Assembly: GCA_937901435.1 (NCBI GenBank)
Contig: CALGTJ010000555.1
Coordinates: 1 to 12,629 of the forward strand
Origin: an uncultured Rhodobacter sp.
GTDB lineage: Bacteria > Pseudomonadota > Alphaproteobacteria > Rhodobacterales > Rhodobacteraceae
Direction: 5' to 3'
Length of the DNA stretch: 12,629 nucleotides
Shown one piece after another: positions 7,630 through 12,629 of the stretch (position 1 is its first letter; the number at the start of each line of letters is the position of its first letter). The notes beneath the pieces are model-generated. The model saw only the letters and a list, made by a program, of their open reading frames with translations. It had not been told where the DNA came from and ran no database searches. The position numbers were made by a program, and so were the translations under genes.

Positions 7630-8441
7630 TGGCGGGCCTCCTTTATGGTTTTGCGCCCCAGTCGCCGGACAAGATCCCGGCGGTAGCGGGCGGTGGCGTG
7701 GAGATCGTTGCGGGCATCGAGCGACCAAGCGAGATCGTTGAGCGCGTCGTCGACCTGCCGCTCATCCAGCGAGGACCAATCGCGCACCAGCGGCGTGTCG
7801 TTGACGCCACCGATGGCGAGCCGTAGTCGGTCGCCGGTGGCGATTGCGGCAACGGAAACAATGGCAAAATCGCCGTGGCGTATGCCTACCTCGTTGAAGG
7901 CGTGTCCGGTGCCTTCTTGGGAGAGCGGGAAGCTGACCGCTTCGATCATCTCGTCCGGTCTGGCGGCGGTCTGCATCATACCGGTGAAAAATTCGGCAGC
8001 GGGAAGGCGGCGCGCACCGCGCCCGCGCAGATGTACCCTGCCGTCGAGGGCCACCAGAGCCAAAGCGATTTCCGCAGACGGATCAGCATGCGCGACAGAG
8101 CCGCAAACCGTACCCCGCGCCCGTGTCTGGACGTGACCGACCCACGGCAGGGCAGCGGCCAGCAAGGGCACTTCAGACAGGAGATCCCGTCGATTTAAAA
8201 GAGCCGCTTGACGCACGGCGAAGGGCACGACCAGTTGACCGCGCTCAACTCGTATCTCGGCACCGCCCGCCACATGCATTACGTCCACCAGCAGGGTCGG
8301 CCGCGCAAGGCGCATGTTCAGCATTGCGACCAGCGACTGGCCGCCGGCGATGACCCGGGCGCCTTCGCCTTCGGCAGCCAGCGCTGCCTGTGCCTCCTGA
8401 ACCGTGCCAGCCCGCAAATAGTCAAAGGGAGCAGGTTTCAT
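7617..8441 (-). CDS. hmfB: FAD-binding subunit of a molybdenum hydroxylase, probable 2-furoyl-CoA dehydrogenase medium subunit
   Basis: A 274-residue CoxM-type flavoprotein that accepts electrons from the 2Fe-2S subunit. Both FAD motifs are present: AGGQSL at 32-37, followed by VAMLNMRLARP, and RGTVCGSVAHADPSAE at 109-124, corresponding to the TIGG-type motif with a Cys at position 113. The C-terminal CO-dehydrogenase-flavoprotein domain runs from about 165 to the end. Only two cysteines occur (113 and 272), so it cannot carry the extra 4Fe-4S cluster of the 4-hydroxybenzoyl-CoA reductase beta subunit. This favours an oxidative dehydrogenase over a low-potential reductase. Its ATG overlaps the large-subunit stop as ATGA with GGAG 8 nt upstream. 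Confidence 0.9.
   Translation of the reverse strand: MKPAPFDYLRAGTVQEAQAALAAEGEGARVIAGGQSLVAMLNMRLARPTLLVDVMHVAGGAEIRVERGQLVVPFAVRQAALLNRRDLLSEVPLLAAALPWVGHVQTRARGTVCGSVAHADPSAEIALALVALDGRVHLRGRGARRLPAAEFFTGMMQTAARPDEMIEAVSFPLSQEGTGHAFNEVGIRHGDFAIVSVAAIATGDRLRLAIGGVNDTPLVRDWSSLDERQVDDALNDLAWSLDARNDLHATARYRRDLVRRLGRKTIKEARQCAA
7637..7643 (-). promoter_or_regulatory. Ribosome binding site of the 2Fe-2S subunit gene (decides the start)
   Basis: AAGGAGG on the minus strand, a near-perfect anti-16S match, 7 nt before the ATG at 7629 and inside the end of the FAD-subunit gene. It supports a 169-residue product over the 202-residue frame. Confidence 0.75.
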
Positions 8442-11377
8442 TTACCATCTCCGATCCATACGAACAGACGTGCAAAAAGACTCCGCTGGCCACCGGCCCG
8501 ACGACCTAGGGCCGTAAAGAACTGCCCGATCACGATGCGCGCCGCACCATCCAGCAGGCGACCGCCCACGGAGGCGACCTTGCCACCGACACGGGCTTCG
8601 TATTCATAGGCGATCTCGGTTCCGCCATCAGGCAGCACGGTCAAACTGACGTGTCCCGTTCCCTCACCCATGCCAAGCGCACCGGCGGCACGCCCCGTCA
8701 AGAGGGCGGAGCTTGGCGGATCAAGCTCGCTGAGCGCGACATCGATCTTGTAGCGGCCCTTTACCGGTCCAACACCAAGGGTCACATCGGCGCTGAACCG
8801 GTCTTCGCTGGGCTGGGTGACGCCGTGGGCCCCTGGAATAATCGCTGCAAGTTGTTCCGGGTCCATCAACAGATCCCAGATTGCCTGCGGCGACGCGGAC
8901 ACCTTGGCTCTGCCTCGCCCCGTCAGGCCCTTGCCTGTCGTAGGTGCGGCGGGTTGGTAGCCTTCCGGTGCTGCAGGTTCGGCGTCCAGAAATTCGGCAA
9001 TACGCGCGGGCGTCAGCGGCAGGACAAGGTCGACCGCGCCACACTTCGGCGCCAGTGCGTCGGCGACGGCATTGGCTACGCAGACCGGCGTCGACATGCA
9101 GTTGCCCTCTCCGACACCTTTGGCACCGGTCAGCGTCAGCGGCGACGGCGTTTCGATATGCAGGATATCCAAGGTTGGGATTTCCAGAACGGTCGGCACC
9201 GGATAATCCGCGAAGGTGCCTGCCAGAAAGGCCCCGTCCGGACCGTAGGCGAACTCTTCGAACAGAGATGCGCCGATCGCCTGCGCGAAAGCGCCGCGAA
9301 TTTGTCCTTCGACCATGCCGGCATGCAGAACGCGTCCACAGTCATGCATAGTAACATAACGGTCGACCCGAACCTGACCGGAGACCGCGTCGATCTCTAC
9401 ACCACAAAAATCAAAGATAAAGGAATGACACAGCGAGGAATTGATCCCATCCTCGCCAGTAGGTGCCGCCAATTCTTCGGGCGACCAGATCGCTGTTTCA
9501 CGAACTACGGGGTCCATATCGTCGGGCAGCGTTCCCGGAGCCCAATGGCTGGCCGAGGCGATACGCGCAAAGGATATGCTGGCTTCAGGGTTGCCATTCA
9601 GATGTACGCGCCCTCCGGCAAAGACGATATCTTCCGGCCGGCCGTTCAGTTGCCCCGCAGCGATCCGCGCGAGGCGATGGCGCAGTCTGTCGGCGGCAAG
9701 TTGCACTGCCGAAAGAGTGGAGGCTGCAAACCGGCTGGAATAGTTGCCGGCGGCGATGGACCAGGCATCCTTGGCGGTATCAAATTCAGCAACAACCCTG
9801 ACATCTTTGGAGCGAAGTCCCAGAACACCGCTCACCAGTTTCGCCGCTACCGTCTGGTGCCCCTGTCCTTGCGGCACGCTGTCTATTTGCACAGTCACAG
9901 ATCCCACTGGATCCAGCGAGATCGTAGCTGCAGCATGTGCGCCGTTTTTCGGGCCAGATTTGGCGCGCTGCGCCGGCGTCAGCGCCGTGGAAAGATAGCC
10001 CATGTTCGAAACCGACGGCTCGACTGCAGCAGTCAGGCCGATGCCATAGATCCGCCCCGCGGCGCGCGCCAGATCACGTCGAGACAGCAGCTCGCCATAA
10101 CGGCCGTCATTCAGTGCAACATCGAAGGCGCGGACATAATCGCCCGAGTCATAAGTGGTTCCGCTGGCTGTCCGGTAGGGAAAAGAACTAATCAGGTTGC
10201 GGCGTATGACGTCAAGCGGATCAAGTTCCAGTTCCTGGGCGATCCTCTGCATTAGCCGTTCCAGCGCGTAGTAGATCTGCGGCCCTCCAAAACCCCGGTT
10301 GAGGCCAGTTGGCGTCTTGTTGGTCATCACGATCCTGTTTCGAACCGAAAGGTTCGCAATGTCGTAAGCACCGCAAAGATTACCGTGCATCCGGTAGAGC
10401 GTTGCCGGTTCAGGAGCGCGCAGATAGGCTCCGACATCTTCGATCTGATCCCAGAACAGAGCTGTCACGCGGCCGTCAGGCTCGACGGCGGCTTGCAGTT
10501 CGACGACACGGTTGGTTGCGGACACCGACGCGGTCAGGTGCTCAAGACGGTCTTCGATCCACTTCACGGGGCGGGCCGCGATGCGGGCGCAGGCAGCCAT
10601 CAGAACGATATAGGGGAATACTCCCTGCTTGACCCCAAAACTGCCGCCGGAATTCGGCGGGGTGCGCAGTCGCAGCTTGCTTCCAGGAACCTTCAGCGCA
10701 CGCGCGATTACGGGATGAATCGAAAACGGACCCTGGAAGTTCGCCTGAATGTCATATCCGGTACCGTGCGGATCGTATTCGGCCAGAACCCCGTAGGTTT
10801 CCATCGGCGTGCAGGAATTGCGGGGATAGCGGACCTTGACCGCGATGCAGCGTGGAGCAGCCTCGCGGGCAGATTCTGGGTCACCATAGCGGAATGTGCG
10901 TTCCGAACCGAGGTTGTTTTCAAGTTCTTCGTGCAGGACATACGCGTTCATGTCCAAGGCGGCCTCAGGGTCGATCACCGGCGGTAACGGGGTGTAGTTC
11001 ACCTCGATCAGGTCAAGCGCATCTTCGGCAACATAACGGTCTTCGGCCAGCACAACCACCACCGGTTCCCCGACATATCGCGCGCGATCCACAGCCATCG
11101 GCCAGCATTTGATCGGAATTTTGACGCCGACCATCAGGGGTTCCGACACTTTGGCCAAGGCGGTGCCGTCGATTACCGCAGCCACACCCGGCAAAGCGCG
11201 GGCGCGACTACTATCTATCGAGACAATGCTGGCATGGGCATGTGGAGCGCGCAGAATAGCGGCGTGCAACGTGCCTACGGCGAAGGGCAGGTCGTCAATG
11301 AATTGTGCCGATCCGGACAGGAGCGCGCCATCCTCGATGCGCTCTTCCACGTCCGCTGTCTTTGTATCAAATGCCAT
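8438..11377 (-). CDS. hmfA: Molybdopterin large subunit fused to a CoxG domain, probable 2-furoyl-CoA dehydrogenase large subunit
   Basis: A 979-residue protein with two parts. Residues 1-795 form a complete xanthine dehydrogenase-type Mo-cofactor subunit: N-terminal a/b hammerhead domain (about 15-135), GGSFGVKQG at 244-252, NRGFGGPQ at 360-367, QGQGH at 503-507, and the catalytic glutamate E757 in GAKGVGEGN. The active-site loop is of the XDH type (RGFGGPQ), not the CO dehydrogenase AYRCSFR, so CO oxidation is excluded. After a Pro/Ala-rich linker (about 800-817), residues 820-960 form a CoxG-like SRPBCC domain (GRAKVSASPQAIWDLLMDPEQLAAIIPGA...). CoxG is usually a separate protein. The enzyme should hydroxylate a ring carbon of an acyl-CoA with oxygen from water in the cytoplasm; no Tat signal is present. 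GGGAGG lies 9 nt before the ATG. It is the first enzyme gene of the operon. Family assignment is certain; furoyl-CoA as substrate is inferred from the hmfABCDE-like order. Confidence 0.82.
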   Translation of the reverse strand: MAFDTKTADVEERIEDGALLSGSAQFIDDLPFAVGTLHAAILRAPHAHASIVSIDSSRARALPGVAAVIDGTALAKVSEPLMVGVKIPIKCWPMAVDRARYVGEPVVVVLAEDRYVAEDALDLIEVNYTPLPPVIDPEAALDMNAYVLHEELENNLGSERTFRYGDPESAREAAPRCIAVKVRYPRNSCTPMETYGVLAEYDPHGTGYDIQANFQGPFSIHPVIARALKVPGSKLRLRTPPNSGGSFGVKQGVFPYIVLMAACARIAARPVKWIEDRLEHLTASVSATNRVVELQAAVEPDGRVTALFWDQIEDVGAYLRAPEPATLYRMHGNLCGAYDIANLSVRNRIVMTNKTPTGLNRGFGGPQIYYALERLMQRIAQELELDPLDVIRRNLISSFPYRTASGTTYDSGDYVRAFDVALNDGRYGELLSRRDLARAAGRIYGIGLTAAVEPSVSNMGYLSTALTPAQRAKSGPKNGAHAAATISLDPVGSVTVQIDSVPQGQGHQTVAAKLVSGVLGLRSKDVRVVAEFDTAKDAWSIAAGNYSSRFAASTLSAVQLAADRLRHRLARIAAGQLNGRPEDIVFAGGRVHLNGNPEASISFARIASASHWAPGTLPDDMDPVVRETAIWSPEELAAPTGEDGINSSLCHSFIFDFCGVEIDAVSGQVRVDRYVTMHDCGRVLHAGMVEGQIRGAFAQAIGASLFEEFAYGPDGAFLAGTFADYPVPTVLEIPTLDILHIETPSPLTLTGAKGVGEGNCMSTPVCVANAVADALAPKCGAVDLVLPLTPARIAEFLDAEPAAPEGYQPAAPTTGKGLTGRGRAKVSASPQAIWDLLMDPEQLAAIIPGAHGVTQPSEDRFSADVTLGVGPVKGRYKIDVALSELDPPSSALLTGRAAGALGMGEGTGHVSLTVLPDGGTEIAYEYEARVGGKVASVGGRLLDGAARIVIGQFFTALGRRAGGQRSLFARLFVWIGDGK

Positions 11378-11390
11378 TAATGGCAGCCTC

Positions 11391-11420
11391 CCTGATGAGC
11401 GTATTCGAGCTCTTATCAGG
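11391..11420. promoter_or_regulatory. Imperfect inverted repeat next to the operon ribosome binding site
   Basis: On the minus strand the left arm is CCTGAT-AA-GAGC and the right arm GCTCATCAGG, separated by 8 nt; the arms pair over 10 bp with a 2-nt AA bulge. The right arm overlaps the first 2 nt of the GGGAGG ribosome binding site of the large-subunit gene. It could be an operator or an mRNA hairpin that limits ribosome access. There is no following T-run, so it is not a terminator. Confidence 0.35.
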
Positions 11421-11429
11421 TACGATGGA

Positions 11430-11446
11430 TTACAATCTGGCTGTAA
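11430..11446. promoter_or_regulatory. Candidate operator dyad TTACA-N7-TGTAA
   Basis: Perfect 5-bp arms TTACA and TGTAA with a 7-bp spacer, extended to GATTACA/TGTAAATC with one extra base. The site lies 53-69 bp upstream of the large-subunit ATG, in a plausible position for a regulator acting on the operon. AraC-type proteins often bind direct repeats, so a second regulator is possible, and a chance AT-rich dyad cannot be excluded. Confidence 0.3.
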
Positions 11447-11483
11447 ATCGATACCGAGGCATCGCAGAATTTACCCTAGAGTC

Positions 11484-12350
11484 TCAAAGATGGAAGGCTT
11501 CGCCTATATCCCCGATCCGGGCGATGGACCGAAACTGGCTGGGCGCAACACCGGCGTGATCGCGGAAAAAGCGGGTAAAGTGCGCTTGGGTGGAAAAGCC
11601 GAGCTTATCGGACATTTGGCCAAAACTCATATCGCCATTGACTGTTCCGAAAATGGCCTGCTCCAGTCGCACAACATTCAGAAAGACGCGCGGGCTTACG
11701 CCGGTCGAGGCTTCGAACACACGGAAGAAATTGGCGCGGCTCATGCCTGCCTCTGCCGCCAGTCGCTCGATATTGTCGACCTCGCCCGGTTCGCGTCGGA
11801 TCATGGCTATGGCTTTTCGTACGCGCCAGTCCACCGATTGCACGCGCGACGCCTCGCGCAGTCCCGCCCCGACACTGCGCCATTCTGTAAAGCGTTCGAT
11901 CACGGCGATCATCAGGTCACCGAGCAATTTCTCGTGCTCTACGACATCCGTCGGCGCATGGATCATGGACGTGGCCAGCGCCATCGACAATTTGCGGATG
12001 TTTAGCGTTATGGCACCTGTGGCGGATGCGAAGAACCCGGTATCGCCTGACGAAGCCCAATTCTTTCGGAACTCTGCCAGCCAGATCGGTTCAATATAGA
12101 GGGCAAGGATTAGGCAACGCGGCTGATCCGGCTTATGAACATAGGCATGCGGCGTCCAGGCATTCACCAAAACAGCGCTTTCATCCGTGAGGTGCGCTAC
12201 AGTCTCGCCGACAAGAAACTGCGTGTCAGCACCATCGACTTTCAAAAGGACATGGCAGTGGGGATGAGCGTGCCGCACAAGATTGCGATCCATGTCCAGT
12301 AGTGCGACACGGCCAAAACTACCAGAACGTATGCGCAGGGCTTCTGACAT
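11484..12350 (-). CDS. AraC-family transcriptional regulator
   Basis: A 288-residue regulator. The N-terminal part is a cupin-like sensor (about 10-95, with RHAHPHCHVLLKVDG near 26-40). The C-terminal DNA-binding domain has two helix-turn-helix units: about 193-215 (IERLAAEAGMSRANFFRVFEAS) and 241-262 (MSFGQMSDKLGFSTQAHFTRFF), ending in the family motif GVAPSQFR. I start at the ATG at 12350 (MSEALRIRSG). The frame stays open to 12479, but those codons run through AT-rich DNA and into the IS left end, so they are unlikely to be translated; an ATG at 12356 is also possible. No good ribosome binding site precedes either. It is codirectional with and immediately upstream of the catabolic operon, so it is the likely activator, probably sensing the substrate or its CoA ester. 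Known furoate operons use a LysR-type HmfR, so it is not a homologue of that. Confidence 0.88.
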   Translation of the reverse strand: MSEALRIRSGSFGRVALLDMDRNLVRHAHPHCHVLLKVDGADTQFLVGETVAHLTDESAVLVNAWTPHAYVHKPDQPRCLILALYIEPIWLAEFRKNWASSGDTGFFASATGAITLNIRKLSMALATSMIHAPTDVVEHEKLLGDLMIAVIERFTEWRSVGAGLREASRVQSVDWRVRKAIAMIRREPGEVDNIERLAAEAGMSRANFFRVFEASTGVSPRVFLNVVRLEQAIFGTVNGDMSFGQMSDKLGFSTQAHFTRFFRDHAGVAPSQFRSIARIGDIGEAFHL

Positions 12351-12417
12351 CAGCATAATATAGCAGTACAGACAGACAATAGATAGTAGTAATGATGTAA
12401 GGCTGGAATACCCCATC
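12351..12417. promoter_or_regulatory. AT-rich region upstream of the AraC-family gene
   Basis: This 67-bp stretch separates the regulator start from the IS left end. On the minus strand it holds TTGTCT and a TATATTAT run close to the start codon, but the spacing does not make a convincing sigma-70 promoter. The native promoter may have been cut off or replaced by the IS insertion. Confidence 0.25.
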
Positions 12418-12629
12418 TGATTTGGCCCACCGTTATGTTTAGAAAACGGAGGACGAAGGATGGCAAACAAGCGGCACAAGCTCGAGGAAATAGTTCAGAA
12501 GTTGCGGCAGGTTGATGTGCTTGTCGGCCAAGCGATGCAGCGGGTGGATGCAATCCACAAAGCTGTAAGCGGGTACTGTCAGACAAAACGAGCTTGAGAC
12601 GGGGTGGGCGGTTTCGTAGCCTCTCCGTA
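12418..12629 (+). mobile_element. IS3-family element, left end, damaged and running off the window
   Basis: The stretch from about TGATTTGGCCCACC (12418) through a short leader with AAAACGGAGGACGAAGG to an ATG looks like the left end and orfA leader of IS3-family elements seen in Alphaproteobacteria. The exact left boundary is a guess, since no target duplication or right end is in the window. After about 12560 the sequence stops matching what orfA should encode, and the last 60 bp (beginning GTACTGTCAGACAAAACGAG) may belong to other DNA, perhaps another element. Confidence 0.5.
12460..12597 (+). pseudogene. IS3-family transposase OrfA, truncated after about 34 residues
   Basis: The frame starts MANKRHKLEEIVQKLRQVDV, the well-known N-terminus of IS3-family OrfA (the start of its helix-turn-helix), preceded by GGAGGACGAAGG. 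Similarity continues to about residue 34 (QRVDAIHKAV). Instead of the expected recognition-helix region ending in a TYYRWR-type motif, it then reads SGYCQTKRA and a stop at 12595. The product would be 45 residues against about 90 for a full OrfA. It is broken by a deletion or by insertion of other DNA near 12560, so this copy should not be active in trans. There is no OrfB in the window. Confidence 0.6.

Larger units (their letters stand above)
11378..11483 (-). promoter_or_regulatory. Probable promoter/leader region of the catabolic operon
   Basis: The only gap above 35 bp between the regulator gene and livF. Read on the minus strand it contains two dyads (entered separately), the large-subunit ribosome binding site (GGGAGG at 11387-11392), and no clear sigma-70 consensus. 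The best partial hexamers are TTTACA and TTGTAA, without a matching partner at 17 bp. A poor core promoter is what one expects when an AraC-type activator is needed. No T-run follows either dyad, so transcription from araC may read through. Confidence 0.5.

Noticed and set aside
8651..10255. 534-codon open frame on the plus strand opposite the large Mo subunit
   Set aside because: Antisense shadow of a GC-rich gene. The translation is rich in Arg, Gly and Gln without family motifs, while the opposite strand encodes a complete motif-bearing protein.
8438..11377. Aerobic CO dehydrogenase (CoxL) reading of the Mo enzyme
   Set aside because: The AYRCSFR active-site loop is absent and an XDH-type RGFGGPQ loop is present; a CoA ligase and a crotonase are in the same operon.
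11391..11420. Rho-independent terminator after the regulator gene
   Set aside because: The inverted repeat is not followed by a T-run on either strand and it overlaps the downstream ribosome binding site.
11109..12005. 298-codon open frame on the plus strand over the regulator and the operon leader
   Set aside because: Shadow of the AraC-family gene and the large-subunit gene. It has no motif and no ribosome binding site.

Overview
The window looks like part of a GC-rich alphaproteobacterial genome, probably Rhodobacteraceae or Rhizobiales. This rests on codon use, the style of the genes and an IS3-type orfA leader, not on a marker gene. It is almost filled by one head-to-tail gene cluster on the minus strand, read from right (about 12350) to left (207). 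At the right edge, on the plus strand, is the beginning of a damaged IS3-family element.

In transcription order the cluster is: an AraC-family regulator (12350-11484); a 106-bp gap that probably holds the main promoter; a three-subunit molybdenum hydroxylase of the xanthine dehydrogenase/CO dehydrogenase superfamily (large subunit with a fused CoxG domain, FAD subunit, 2Fe-2S subunit); an aryl-CoA-ligase-type acyl-CoA synthetase; a crotonase-fold enzyme; and a complete branched-chain-amino-acid-type (HAAT/Liv) ABC importer (periplasmic binding protein, LivH, LivM, LivG, LivF). Most junctions overlap by 4-13 bp or are separated by fewer than 35 bp, so regulator apart this reads as one ten-gene, 11-kb operon.

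The five enzyme genes have the same composition and order as the 2-furoate catabolic operon hmfABCDE known from Cupriavidus basilensis HMF14. My reading is therefore: the Liv-type importer brings in 2-furoate or a related heteroaromatic/aromatic carboxylate; HmfD makes the CoA thioester; HmfABC hydroxylates the ring with a water-derived oxygen; the crotonase HmfE opens the resulting lactone/enol towards 2-oxoglutaryl-CoA, which feeds the TCA cycle. Enzyme families are clear from motifs. The furoate assignment is an inference from gene order and family set. The departures from the known system are the dedicated ABC importer, an AraC-type instead of a LysR-type regulator, and the CoxG domain fused to the large subunit.

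Left of livF (1-206) there is only a short degenerate reading frame resembling the first strand of an alpha/beta hydrolase. I saw no rRNA, tRNA, CRISPR array or convincing rho-independent terminator.
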